Positions 34,877 to 46,456 of a stretch of 64,000 nucleotides of DNA are shown here, piece after piece; positions within the stretch are counted from its first letter, which is position 1, and each line of letters begins with the position of its first letter. Source of the stretch: Phoronis australis. Its lineage: Eukaryota; Phoronida; Phoronidae. Both the position numbers and the translations under genes were made by a program. Below the pieces are notes generated by a model. It searched no databases. It was not told the DNA's origin and was given only the letters and a program-made list of their open reading frames with translations. The stretch lies in contig NMRA01000146.1 of the NCBI GenBank assembly GCA_002633005.1, forward strand, positions 555,981 through 619,980. Reading direction: 5' to 3'.

Positions 34877-35772
34877 AAATATTGATTTTTTAATTAGTAA
34901 GAATAGATCCATTTTAAGTTGCCTAAAATTTGTGCATATGTACTTTTAAATCATGGGGTCAGACTTGTTTGACATGTACTTTAACGTCAAAATCTATTTT
35001 TAAATGGTGTTTACAACTTTGGGTTCTGGGGTCAAAGTACTCTAGAGATTTTAGAAAATTCTAAGAACAAACTGTAACAGCCAATGATATGATTGGATAT
35101 GATCTTGTGGTTTTTAATAACCAATCCATAAATAAGTAAAATATTATAATATGAGCTTAAGTCAACAAGATATTTAGATGCGCTATAATAGTTGAAGCAT
35201 AAATGCTTGCTACAGTGTACAGAGGAAATTGTACGACAGGGTCATTTCGTGGAAGAGTCTAGAAAGGATCTAGGCAAGGGCAAGGGTTAACGAAAAGGAA
35301 GTTAAGTAAGAGTTTGTCACTTGCATCGTGGTTAGTAAGATACTGCCTAAAGTGTTGCGTCATCAGTCAGAGACTGTGACCAGCAAGAAGAATCGCGGGT
35401 AGAAGAAATTGCCTGCAAGTAGTGCATCACCAGAGACTGTGAACAGCAAGTACACTGTCGCTATACAGTGTATGTAGTTCAAAGATTCACCAACAGGACA
35501 GTCATCCAAGAAGTGGAGAGTTCTAGCTTTGATAGCAGATAAGGCATTTGATTATTTTGATTGGTTGATTAAAGTAATCTTTAAAGAGGGGGCTAGCGTA
35601 GTTACTCTTCTTTGTAGTTGATTACTTAATTAAAAATAAGTTTCACTTGTCTAATTAGGGGTTATCATATAATAAATTAATTACTGGATTTGATTACTCA
35701 CTCTCCATCTACGCACAATCTCAAAGCATAGCTACCTTTTACACAAACCCACCGTCAATTGTCTGTGCAAAT
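34877..35772. mobile_element. 896-bp insertion with GAAT duplication inside the Gypsy RT
   Basis: The RT frame stops at SE (TCAGAAT) and resumes with LYHKNIEH (GAATTGTATCAC). GAAT is present at both junctions (34873-34876 and 35773-35776), so removing the insert and one GAAT restores the protein alignment. The insert starts AAATATTGATTTTTTAATTA and ends CAATTGTCTGTGCAAAT, with no terminal inverted repeats. It contains a purine run AAAGAGGGGGCTAG and AT-rich regulatory-looking sequence, possibly LTR- or UTR-like, but no coding motif. Its class is unknown. Confidence 0.72.
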
Positions 35773-37500
35773 GAATTGTATCACAAGAACATTGAGCACA
35801 TAGATGGAGTTGATACGTTAATGGGTGATATCGCTATTTGCGGAACAACGCCACAGGAGTATGACGAGAGATTGAAGGTTTTAGATATCGCACGTGAGAA
35901 CAACCTTAAGCTTAATTAAGGAGAAATGTGTTCTTGACGTGAAGGAGCTTACCTTTCTCGGTGATGTAATGTCTGTTGTAAACCAGATCCGAAGGAGAAA
36001 ACAGCGATTAGAAACATGCCACGTGCAGAGAATCAGAAGGACATCCAGCGTTTTCTTGGCATGGTAAACTATCTAGGTTAATTCATTTCCGGACCTGTCC
36101 GCGATTTCTGCTCGACTCAGAGAGCTAGTAGAACAAAAGAACGAGTTTACGTGGGACAAGACACTGAAGGATGCTTTCCAGCATCTCAAAGAGTTATTTT
36201 CAGGGGAAAAACTTCCTATAATTTTATGACCCCGCAAAGCAAATCAAAATTTCTGCTGATGATTCACCAATTCGGACTAGGTGCGGTGTTATTCCAACAG
36301 CACCATTATGTCTGGAAACCGTTCGCGTATGCATCACGGGCATTGAGTGATGCAGAAAAACGGTAAGCGCAAATAAAAAAGGAACTAGTTACTACGGTAT
36401 TTGCGTGCTCAAATGATTGATCGATTGTTTGATGCGAATACAACGTTTATTATTACGGCTGCGGAATTATGACTTTGAGGTCGTGTAGGTCTATACCCCA
36501 GGTATATTGATGTATGCTGCTGATACATTATCTATGGCTGTTGAGCAATCTGTTATACCCACTAATAACTCTCCTGTGGAACAGTATGTTGATTTCGTTA
36601 TGGAAACAGTGGCGTTCTATCAAGACAAATTGCAGACAATCAGAAAAAAAATAGATAGTGACGATGCCTTGAAGAGCCTTTAATCCAATTTACTGAATGG
36701 GTGGGCTGATATTCAGTCAAAGTCCCCAGACGACGTACGTGCCTTCTGGAACTTTCGCAGTGAAATACATGTACCTGCTATTGACGTGATTTTGTTCAAA
36801 GAAAGTCCTGTTATAGTTCCTCGCTCCATGCGAAAATTGATGTTGAGCAATATTCATGAAGATCACGTGTGAGAAGAAAAGTGCAAAAGACGATCGAGCC
36901 AGGGAAGTATTTTTCTGCCCTAATATGAACAGTGATATCAAAGAAATGGTATCTAGTTGCAGTGTGTGCTTGCACTTTAGAGATGCTCAACCCGAGGACT
37001 CTCTGAATCCAAATGCGATAGAGACTACACCTTTTAGCAAGGTAGGCGTTGACATTTGTTAATACGCTGGTACATCGTATTTAGTGACGCTTGATTTCTA
37101 GTCATTATACCCTGAAGTTGCATCTCTGACTCAAGCTTCTAGCCGTGCTGTGAATGGTGCGTTAAAGTCGTGTGCACGGGTGAAAGATTATGTCAGTCAT
37201 AAGTGGCCTAAAAGCAGTATAATTCGTGATAAAGATAGCAATAGGACGTTAAGCATACAGCTTGCTGAGGGTAGTTGTATACGGTGTAATAGACAACACT
37301 AGTTAAGAATGAGGTAAATCAGGACATTTGATACTGTAGACCTGAGTTGTGTACTGACAATGAGGTGCCAGACAGTGGTTCTGCGAATACATTTTTACCC
37401 GTAGAAAAACACTTTGAGCCAAGTCTCCCTGGACGAATCAGACGTAGGCCAAGTAAGCCTTTTGAGGATATTTGTAATCGAATTGGCAACCATACTGATA
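35773..37500 (+). pseudogene. Gypsy RT C-terminal half, RNase H and integrase, broken
   Basis: RT resumes with IDGVDTLMGDIAICGTT (the catalytic D-D pair of Gypsy, normally V-D-D, is altered to G-D here), followed by NNLKLN. RNase H segments include LGAVLFQQ and FAYASRALSDAEKR at about 36270-36362. The integrase zinc-binding region gives EVFFCPNMNSDIKEMVSSCS and CLHF at about 36905-36975, then VGVDIC and TLDF...YPEV from the DDE core. The last coding text near 37430 is a basic tail. Stops are frequent, so nothing is functional. Confidence 0.85.
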
Positions 37501-37552
37501 ATTAATAACATTCAAATTCATTGTATTTTATTTATTTTTGACGGAAGGAAGA

Positions 37553-37712
37553 TGTGATGATATTCCTTGGGCTGAAGAGTGGCGCCACCTTTTATTTTCT
37601 CTCATACGTGTAGCTTAGTGATGCAATATAAGTCACGTTTTTGGAACCTCGCCGTCTTTATTCATTTTTTCTCAATTCTATTGACGGGAAGTATTGCATA
37701 CTGTTACACTTG
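37553..37712 (+). repeat. 3' LTR of Gypsy element
   Basis: It starts TGTGATGATATTCCTTGGGC immediately after the purine tract and matches the 5' LTR through CGCCGTCTTTATT and TTGACGGGAAGTA. The end near 37712 is approximate. Confidence 0.78.
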
Positions 37713-38666
37713 TGGAAGTAAATTCCGCGCAGCGATTTTGAGATCGCAGGATAAAAGGTACGGTGGTCCAAAGATGACATCGGGCGTTTCTTATCGAGAT
37801 CCCGAGATAATTTTCCTTATTGCGTCGATGTATGGTGTATGTATATACAACTTGATAACGACGTCAAAGGAAGTGCCGACCCAAAGGAAAACATTTTCAC
37901 CCGGATTGCTAACGTTGCATATTATTTGCGAAGTGAACGTCGTGATCAGTCGTGGAATTCAAGTGACAACATTTTGTTCTGTTGTTGATAACGTGTTGGG
38001 TGGCTAAACGAGCTAATCATTTCAGTCTACAATGAAGATTGCTGGAAGAAGTGGGTGGTTTAGTAGGAAATTTGTTTAAGTCGTGTTTGCGTTTAACTTG
38101 AAACTACGTCACAACCGCTGCTACATACGATTTCTGGTCGTGCGATCTTTGGAGTTTCAGAAATCATTCGTTATTTTAGGAGAACGTAGCTGTGACGTAT
38201 GAAATACGTGAATGTTTTTTGCAGAACTACTTACTGATGTAGCTTGCACATGTAACGTAAAGCACATATACAAATTCCGCAACATCGACTTCAGAGAAGT
38301 AGAATTAAATACACAAAGATAGATGTTTGTACTCCGCGGCCTATTGCAATCATCAGCTGAGCGCAGTGCTTCCTCAAGATTTCGGTCCATTAAACTCAGG
38401 ATCTCTCCACACGGTGGGCTCTCAACAGCTGGTCGATGTATTTGCGTTGCAGTTGGCTATAAAATCCCAACACCATTCTAATAATTATCGGACATGTACT
38501 TCCGCATAATCCAATAATTTGATAGTTTGAGAAACCCGACACCAGCAAAACGTTCAAAAGACACGTGTTCAGGAACGACGCCTTGGAATAATGACTGGGG
38601 TAATCTAAATGAACAAGCTCCATCAAATCTGGCGTTGCGCTAGCGAATTTACTCCACTAGCCTCCC
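37713..38666. other. No gene seen
   Basis: Sequence between the Gypsy 3' LTR and a small MITE. I looked on the minus strand for the missing C-terminal end of the olfactomedin domain (expected LY.WD.G-like text) and did not find it. Confidence 0.4.
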
Positions 38667-38804
38667 GTTCAGTAACGCTAGGACCTCGCCAAAAAGTAAG
38701 GCTTCGCGAGATTACGTGAGATATTGCCGTGTATTTTAAAGGAGATCACCTGACTTTGGCTAGATTTTAGCTGGGTCCTAGCGTATGTCCTAGCGTTAAT
38801 GAAC
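38667..38804. mobile_element. 138-bp MITE with GTTCAKTAACGCTAGGAC ends
   Basis: The left end GTTCAGTAACGCTAGGACCT and the complement of the right end GTTCATTAACGCTAGGACAT differ at two positions in twenty. A related fragment lies at 15752-15818. It is non-coding; the family is unknown. Confidence 0.75.
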
Positions 38805-39209
38805 ACGCGCCAGAATACTGCTTAGCATCTGCGAAATACGGCTTCAACTGTTGTATACTGCTTTTGCCTTGTATACGGTTTCTACCATTCTGTAGGAATT
38901 GGCTCTACTTTCCCGTATTTCACAGTTGATAATGTCAAGTATACAATGTCCATATTTTGATGTTTACGGGATATTTATTTTATTAGACGAGAGTAATATA
39001 GCAAAATCTCATCAGCTTCGTCCTTAGTGTTCGGCATGATGACGTCTTTTTCGTCTGCAACAAGTCAAACATTTGTTGAAGTCCTTCGTCACAGTCAGGT
39101 ACATGTACATCCAGATACGACTTCAAGTTCGTCATCATCGGTCGGACACCGAATATCAAGTTTCAATATTATTGGTTGCTATTAGATAAATCATATTACA
39201 GGTACTTAC

Positions 39210-40040
39210 TTTTATCTCTTTCATAGTTTAACTGTACAATATATGCCAAAGCCTGTCGGTTTTTGTATGTACAAACAAACAAGGCGTCATCCAGACGGTC
39301 AAGGTGCACGTGTGTTACTAATCCAACATTCGGCCAGTCAAAAACTTGAGCATACTTTGGTTGGTTGGTTGGGTCCTCCAAATCCAAGTTCCAATGCATC
39401 TTCTGGGATTGAGCTGTCTCGCGTTGTTTGAGGTAGTAGTATTTACCACAAATATTAAAACCTTCCCCTTCACCTAGATATTCCACATTGGTCGGAGCTA
39501 GTTCCGTTACTGTCTTCGTAAATGGATCCACTTTCGCCACGACAAACATGCATTTGCCCCTGTCTTTATATCGCATTATGACACGTACACCAGATTTGTC
39601 TGCGGTAATGTCGATATGGAAACTCGTCTGTTCAGTGCCTAGCCGTGATGTACAATGATCTGACAACCCTGGTATGGCAGGAGATTGAAAAACTACACTG
39701 CCTAGTTTATTCTCGGTAAAGTTATAGACGAGTAAGCTGGGAGGAATTACGTTTGGTTGCCAGCAAATCAGCGACCCGGCGTAGACTATGGCCCCCGATG
39801 TATAACAAGCTCCATTTTGTGGTATCTTGTACTCAAGTGATTTCAAGAGGTCATTCAAATGATTCTGTTCGTAAACTTCAAGTTTTCGCGAAATCTCCCC
39901 GTGCATAATGTAGACGATCACGGGCGACCCTGGGCTGCGGTTCAGATCTTTGGTGAACATGCCGTATTTATGAGCTTGTCTCCCTACAAGACGCTTACCA
40001 GTGAAGTTAATTGATGAGGGATTCTGGCAACCTATGTAGT
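39210..40040 (-). CDS. Olfactomedin-like (OLF) domain exon
   Basis: The single exon is 831 bp (277 codons), with acceptor TTCTGTTTCTCAG and donor AAAA|GTAAGT, phase 1-1. The product starts YIGCQNPSSINFTGKR and carries OLF landmarks in order: GMFTKDLNR, a VIVYIMHG strand, LEVYEQ, IPQNGACYTSGAIVYAGSL, LLVYNFTENKLGSV, IDITADKSGVRVIMRYKD, VAKVDPFTKTV, then GEGFNICGKYYYLK and finally VQLNYERDK. That order and the calcium-site region (D-I...D-x-S-G, FNICG) match extracellular OLF beta-propellers of about 250 residues. The exon stops just before the usual last strand (LY.WD.G), which would need a further exon. OLF proteins act in adhesion and matrix. No C-terminal exon was found downstream. Confidence 0.9.
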
Positions 40041-40762
40041 CTGAGAAACAGAAGCAAAAGTTGATTAGGACAAAATTTTAGTTGGTTCTGTTGTTCACTA
40101 CGTCTCATTTTGGGACGTGCGCTCACATACATACACGCCAGCATTAATTTCAACGTTACCACGGTTTTGCATTTTTTTGGTAAGCTCGATAATGCACGTA
40201 AGCAAGAACAAGCAAAGTTTTGAGCGTCATGAATTACTAAGCCACGAGCAAAAAAACGTAATTTTGCTCGTCTCAATTGGATTTTCTGCTTTGAGACAAA
40301 GAAAAACTAAACAAAAAATACTGCACCGCAGTCTCGACTTTCCAAAAAGTCTGAGGCCAAATATACACTGTGGCTTTATAAGCCTTCTTGTACCTGCGAC
40401 CAAGGAGGTACCAGACTATGGAACGATAACGTCCTTTTTTGGAACCGCTACCATTGCTCGCGTTTATGCTGAAAAAAACGAGTGTCTTGCAATCGTCGCT
40501 GATAACATAAACACGTGAATCCGGAAGTCAACCTCACTGTTCATGCCTTGATGCTCATTGTATATCATGACGTAGATTCTACGATTCAGTGGAAACTCGG
40601 CACATTGTACCTAGTGAATTGATTTGACCTTGAACTAAACATTACACATTTATACACACTCGGGTGTTCAAAGGCGATGTTCCCATTTATAGACTGGCAC
40701 CCCAGAGCACTTACATGTAGCATAGATGAACGAGGCACCAACATCAGACCACCATTTACAGC

Positions 40763-41926
40763 CGATTTCATAAAGGTGGTTTAAAGTTAAACCTGGTTTA
40801 AACTGGACTTAGACCAGGTTTAAAGATAATCTGCATTTCATAAAGGTGGTTTAACTTTTACACCAGTGGTCTAGTAAAACCTGGTTTAACTCCAATTTAG
40901 ACCTGGTCTAAGTCAGTTTTCATTTCACCAACGAGGGCTATATTCTTTAGACATGTATTAAGATCTTAAACCATGTTTAACTTTAGACTTGGTCAGACCC
41001 AGGTTTAACTGTTAAATATGTCAGACTTGCATGGTATAGGTACAACTGAACGATGCCGCGGTGTGCAATTACGACGCAGTTTTAGAGCGAAAATGGACTA
41101 TTTTCATTATTCAGGTTTACTACGACACGAGATCAAACGTAACAGGGGCGGATCCAGGATTTTTTAAAGGAGAGGGGACGGTCAAGGACTTTTTGGAAGG
41201 GGGGACCAAGTCAACAATTTGAAAATTATAGTTTTGATATCATTAAAATCAAGGGAAAAAGGGGGCTCCGGACCCCTTGACCGCCCTGGATCCGCCTATG
41301 TATAGACCAGTACGTGCTGGAGTGTGTCCTGCGGATTCCTCAGAATACGACTGGTCGAGCAGGGCGTCATCGTCGTAAGCACTACGGATTTGACTTAAGA
41401 CAGCATCTTCTGATTCTTCTGACTGAGTTCCACCTCCACTGTTCTCCGATTCAATGTTGCCGGGAAGGGGTCTTGCCCCCCCCTTTGGGCCGCGAAAAAT
41501 AAAAACTAAAATGACACGGAAATAAATTTGGGCATTTATCATGTTACATCTAATCATGAGCATGTTCTTTAATGAGTGTTGGGCACACAAATTACATTTC
41601 TCCTCATGAGAAAAGCTTTTAGACCATTGTCGTAAATGTCTGCACTGATTCTACTGGTGTATGCCATTCTATACCCACGTGATCAAGGTTTCATTGAAGC
41701 ACTTCAATAGTTCCTTTGTTGGGTTTACCCACCTCGACACAGTGGGATGCCTTTGACTACTTTAAACCTGGTTCTACTGAACCAGCTCCCTGGTCTAGCA
41801 AAACCAGGCTTTCAGACTCTTAAACCATGTTGGTGAAATGCAAGTTAGGTCTAAAATTAGACCAGGTTTAGGAAGACCAGGGTTAAGTCTTAAACCTGGT
41901 TTTGTTAAACCACCTTTATGAAATCG
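40763..41926. mobile_element. 1.16-kb TIR element with AAACCTGGTTTA subterminal words
   Basis: The left end CGATTTCATAAAGGTGGTTT and the right end in complement CGATTTCATAAAGGTGGTTT are identical over the first 20 bases. The subterminal parts repeat TTAAACCTGGTTTAA and ACCAGGTTTA many times on both sides, and a second internal copy of the tip starts near 40833. A small nested MITE lies at 41143-41300. No transposase was seen. The structure resembles Harbinger-type non-autonomous elements, but no clear target duplication was found. Its right tip is eight bases from the left end of the 9.9-kb element. Confidence 0.82.
41143..41300. mobile_element. Nested 158-bp MITE, CAGGGGCGGATCCAGG ends
   Basis: It starts CAGGGGCGGATCCAGGATTT and ends CCTGGATCCGCCTATG. 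CAGGGGCGGATCC-type ends are common in hAT-derived MITEs. A second family member lies at 56633-56762, and a half-copy starts at 53279. No eight-base duplication could be read with confidence. Confidence 0.75.
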
Positions 41927-41933
41927 ACTGTTA

Positions 41934-42830
41934 GAGTCTACCTCAATATATTCAGGAATGGATATCTGCCCTTGTATGCACTCTGGGTGTGACCCCTGGG
42001 GGCCTTATAAAGGGGCTAAAAGTTATCTAGACTTGATACTCGAGGTAGCAGCCAAAACGGATTTAAAAATAGAAATAGTACCGCAATGAACACCAAATGA
42101 CCCATGACAGACAAATTGCACTCTGGATTGGGTCCGGCAGAAACTAAAAAGGACCCCCCAAAGAGGAGCTAGCATATAAATTCGAGGTATCACAAAAAAT
42201 CAATTCCATGTGGTCACTAAATGCCATATGAAAGATAACATACACTCTGGATTGTGCCCGGCAGAAACCCTCAAAAATCACAACCACGGTATGCCATCGA
42301 AATTTTGAGCTAGAATAGATACCCGAGGTGCCGGCTAAAACTGACTTCAAACGAACAGTAGTACCACACTGAGCACCATATTACCCATAACAGATAAATT
42401 GCACCTTCGAATGGGTCCGTCAGAAACTAAAAAGGACCCCAAAATGAGCTAGCATATGAATTCGAGGTATCACAAAAAACAATTCCATACGATTCAATAC
42501 ATGTCATTGGTCAAAGAATCCCCTGTGAGAGATAAAATACACTCTTGGTTGTGACCCGCAGAAACCCCCAAAAATCCCGACCACGGTGTTCCATCAAAAA
42601 TTTGAGCTAGACTAGAATAGTACCGCACTGAGCAACAAATGACCCATGCCAGACAAATTGCACCCTGGAATGGTTCCGGCAGAAACTAAAAAGGACCCCC
42701 AAAAAAGAGCTACCATATAAATTCGAGGTATCACAGAAAATCAATTCCATGTGGTCATTAAATGCCTTCAAATCAATAATCCTGCCACCCCATATGACCC
42801 ATGAAAGACAAGTTGCTTGTAAGATTTGAT
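41934..42830 (+). repeat. Left inverted arm with subterminal repeats
   Basis: After the tip, words such as GACAAATTGCACTCTGGA, GGGTCCGGCAGAAACTAAAA, GAGCTAGCATATAAATTCGA, CGAGGTATCACAAAAAA and TAGTACCGCA recur about three to four times at intervals of roughly 250 bp. The unit alternates two sub-types (GGGTCCGGCAGAAACTAAAA and GTGCCCGGCAGAAACC). Confidence 0.85.
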
Positions 42831-43649
42831 TTTTAATCGAAGCCTTAGTGAATCACTCAGAAACTCATAATTCTTTCTTTGCCAAACCTTAAGAATGATT
42901 CCATATAAAAACCATATGAAAATGAAAAATCACTATATACCCAAAAATTCATACAAAACTAATACTTTGTGCATGTAATGGGATGCTGGCCCAAAGTACA
43001 CTGCTGCAGAATTTGCACTCAATGACCTTTGGTTACCGAGATATGACCTATTTGGCTATAAAGTCATATTTTGCATTTTTTCATGTCAGAAAAACTGCAT
43101 TTGTGAACGGCAAAAAATCAGACTTGGAAGACTGGTGACAAAGTTTGACATTGATGGTCATAAAGACTCGTGTAAGGTTAGTAAGAAAATGAAATTTGCA
43201 ACTCATAGGTACAACTAAATTTCCAGCAGGGGAGAAAACTCCGAGACCACTTTTCAGGCCAGTCACAAGTGGCAAGATGTTGCTTAATCTGCCTGCTATA
43301 TCGGAATATATTTGAAGTTGATGTTCTCTGGGTAGACACTTCTAAGATTGAACTTTGGTAAATGCTTTTAAAAAAACTTGTTTCTTATATATTTAGTTTT
43401 AAACGTGGCCCTTGAATTTGGGCATTTTTGTGATGTGGCCTTGCTCTGACTGACAAGAGAGTTGAGGCTACTCTTTTAGTTTAGAGATATCACCTAAAAT
43501 ATATGATATAATATCAACAATGCAATATCACAAAAATTTAAATTTCACTTTTGAGACCCCAATTTTCTAAAACACTCCATTCTTTGTTTAACTTTACCAA
43601 TAGCACTTTAGGGTTCGAGATTACATGCACTTCCTGTCACTGCAAAGAA

Positions 43650-45781
43650 TTTGGAGGAATTTCCTTCTTGTATATTTGGTCAATTTTTGTTACATACGTG
43701 TGATCGCGGAGGAAATGTGGCCTTCATTAGCTGTGTTAAAGACGTCAGAAGTCATCTGAGGTCGTGCAAAGTGCCATAGAAGTTTGAAAGTATATCGGAA
43801 TTACAGCTGATTCTTGCCAGAGCTGGAGATAGGAGGTTGGACTGGCAAACCAATGGAAATGCGCCGTTATATATTTTACACATCGACATGAGTTTCGACT
43901 TGGTTTTAGACAAAAACTGACGTGCTGTTATTATGAACACACAGAATATTGTCAGAGGGATAAACCAGGAACAAGCAAAACAGGATCTGATGTCATCTCT
44001 CACACCACACCAAGTTTTGGTTGTAATGGATTTTGCAATGAAGTTCATACCCATCAGTTTCTGTGAAGCGCAGTCCGACTGGTTTGGTAAAAAGGATCTC
44101 GTGACACGTGGCGGCTTGTATCACAAAGAAAGGTGAAAGCCATCAGATAAAAATAAATCCTCAATTAGTATTCAAGGTGTTACAAAGTAATTCTCAGATG
44201 TGCTCAGTATTAAACAGAAAGCCAGTGATGAACAATGTTGTTGCCTTTACCTCTTTTTAGCATATTGATTTACTGTAACAGTACAAGATACAGGGAGTGT
44301 GCACTTAATATCTAGTATTTTTCTTGCCATTTCCCAACAAAAGCTTGACAATGATGCATTATTTTTCTCTTAGTAGATTTTGCACTCAAGCCTTCATTTT
44401 AACTGAAGCCATTTTCTACTTATGAATGATTTTCATATGTTTGTGAAGGGGAAATTTCCCCCTCCCTAGAAATGTTTTGAAGGAGCTACTGATATAATAA
44501 CCGTGTTGAGACGAACCATGTTTGAAGTTGAGTGGTGTGATTGCTGTTTAGGTTCTAATAAGATATAATAAGGTAGTTATTTAAACCAGCTGACTTATTT
44601 GAGTTACATAATTATTGTATTTCAGGTACATACTTACATTCATACTTTAGATGCCTGCATGCAAGACTTTTTCACTGTTTGCTGTTTAACACTAGATGTG
44701 CTAAGGCAGGTGAAAGCTAGGGATCCACAAATAACGGAAGGTTTCCGACAATGCCAATTGTTACCATTCAGTCGCCCTTCTGGTTTATTTGTTCTACATA
44801 TCTGGTAACACCGGCATCTCCATTCTGCGCTACGACTTCAGTGAAAGTCAGAAGGGAAAAGACCTCTGTGACAGGAAAATCGCACCCTTGAAGTCCCATG
44901 CCAAGTACTTCATCAATGAAGGCAACAACGTTCAAAATGCAGTCGACCTGAAACATGCGCTAGAGTCTAGAGGAAGTGTCAAAGGCTGTTAGGTGCCGTC
45001 CTGTAGTGTGAATGCCCCAAAGGTCCTTCCCAAGCACAGTATCCCAGGGATGAGTTTGCTGACAAACTTTGAGTATTCCGCACATGGCATTCGAGCATGG
45101 AAGGCCCATAGAGTAGGGGAGGGAAAACTTGTCATCAACAAGTCATGTAAACTGTTGCCTCTGAAAAGTCTTGACCTTGCAACACTCGAGTGTTTAACAA
45201 CTCCAAGGGTTGAGTAGGGGCTGGTATCCCGTGAACGTCATACGAAGTTCACATGCACACACTATGGGTGCTCGAAATCTTTTCCTACACATGCTGAGCT
45301 AAATGAGCACTTGGATGTTGGTGCTCATTCATCATCCCTCTAGAACGAGACTCAGTTCGACCACATTTCAAGACAATCTGAGATTTTATCTACTACCCCA
45401 GCTGAGTTGTCTGACGTTTACGTTGTTGATCAAGTCGCCGCAGGATTGGGCCCTGAAAAGTACTAGAAAAGCAGTCCGCTTCTCTTAGAAGGTAAAGGCT
45501 TAACCCAGTGATATATTTTCTGAAGGTGAACAGTCAGGCAGAAAACAACAGCCAGCTGAGGTTGTAAAGATGATGCGAGAAGCCAGGAATAAGCAAAGAA
45601 AAGTTTTCTCCTCTGAAGATTGGCCGTCGGAGTAGCAGATTGCTGAATTTTTTACCGTATGGTTGCCGCGTCTCGAATCGCAAGTATTCAAAATATTGAA
45701 GATGGTGATGCTGCTGCTGCCTACGAGTTTGCCTCAATGAATGAGTTGGAGCTTGAAGTCATGAAAGAGTTATCATCATAA
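43650..45781 (+). pseudogene. Gene 1 of the 9.9-kb element: RNase-H-like protein with C2H2 finger
   Basis: Split frames give, in order: NQEQAKQDLMSSLTPHQVLV and VMDFAMKFIP...SDWFGKK (43955-44090), YIHTLDACMQDFFTV (44630-44680), GNTGISILRYDFSE...KGKDLCDRKIAPLKSHAK with GNNVQNAVDLKHALESRG (44805-44990), then a C2H2 finger, C-x4-C-x12-H-x5-H (about 45247-45328, FTCTHYGCSKSF...LNEHLDVGAH), and a basic C-terminal part with EVVKMMREARNKQRKVFS and MNELELEVMKELSS ending at 45781. From memory, similar proteins form large families in amphioxus, corals and molluscs without an assigned function; the MDFAMKF and D-A-C segments look like RNase-H-fold core strands. Several in-frame stops (for example near 44990, 45217 and 45341) make this copy a pseudogene, or indicate lost introns that I cannot define. 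Confidence 0.6.
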
Positions 45782-46456
45782 ACTGTAGGAAATTATGAAC
45801 ATGTTTTAGTTGTTGTCTATTCTTACGATATTGTTGTGGTCATCATTATCGTAGCTAGGGGACTGAGGTCCACCCTGGGCGAAATTGGAAAAAATGGAAG
45901 ATGACGCAAATTAGGGGCTTCCATGGGGGAGAGATTTGAGTGGTGGCTATTTGGGGAAAATAATCCAAGCCACTGATGGTCAACATTGAAATCTTCTGTC
46001 ACTTTTTACTAGCGTTTTTTTGTTTTATGTTCAGTTTGAGACTCGTAAAGCATACTTTTTACATGTTTGATTCTCATGAAACTACTGAGATTTTTTATTG
46101 GAGTGATTATCTAGTTTTGAGAAACATCTATCTTAGACATGTGCACTGAGCAAAATAAAAAGACTTTGTGTTTCAATAGCACTTGTTTTCTTCAAACAGA
46201 ATGCAGTTTTTTGAAGTGTTGTGTAGAAATACATCATACACTAAACCTAGCATACCTTCAAGAAACTGTGGTTTTGAGACCGCCGCATGAACGGAATTTA
46301 CATATTGTGAAAGTTTTAGCTGGTAAGTCGCAACAACACCCAATTGCTTAAATACTGGTTTGGAAAGCCGGTATCTTCGATATCACTGAAAGTATTATGT
46401 TTTCAATCGTAAATATCCGTACCTATTATTTTTCTGAAATTGCAAATTCCACTCAC

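Larger units (their letters stand above)
33166..37712 (+). mobile_element. Decayed Ty3/Gypsy LTR retrotransposon with short LTRs
   Basis: Two direct repeats of about 150-160 bp bound the element (33166 and 37553). Both begin TGTGRTGATATTCCTT and share GGCGCCA, GCAATATAAGTCAC and TCGCYGTCTTTATT. A purine-rich tract GACGGAAGGAAGA directly precedes the 3' LTR. Between them come gag, protease-like, RT, RNase H and integrase segments in Gypsy order, all with stops and frameshifts. An 896-bp insertion splits the RT. The LTRs differ at many sites, so the copy is old. No flanking target duplication was identified with confidence. Confidence 0.9.

Noticed and set aside
37579-38007. 142-codon plus-strand frame
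   Set aside because: It starts inside the Gypsy 3' LTR and has no recognisable domain; most likely a chance read-through.
41249-41590. Minus frame with an acidic SEESE-type stretch
   Set aside because: It runs across the border of the nested MITE inside a TIR element; an old captured exon cannot be excluded, but there is no splice support.
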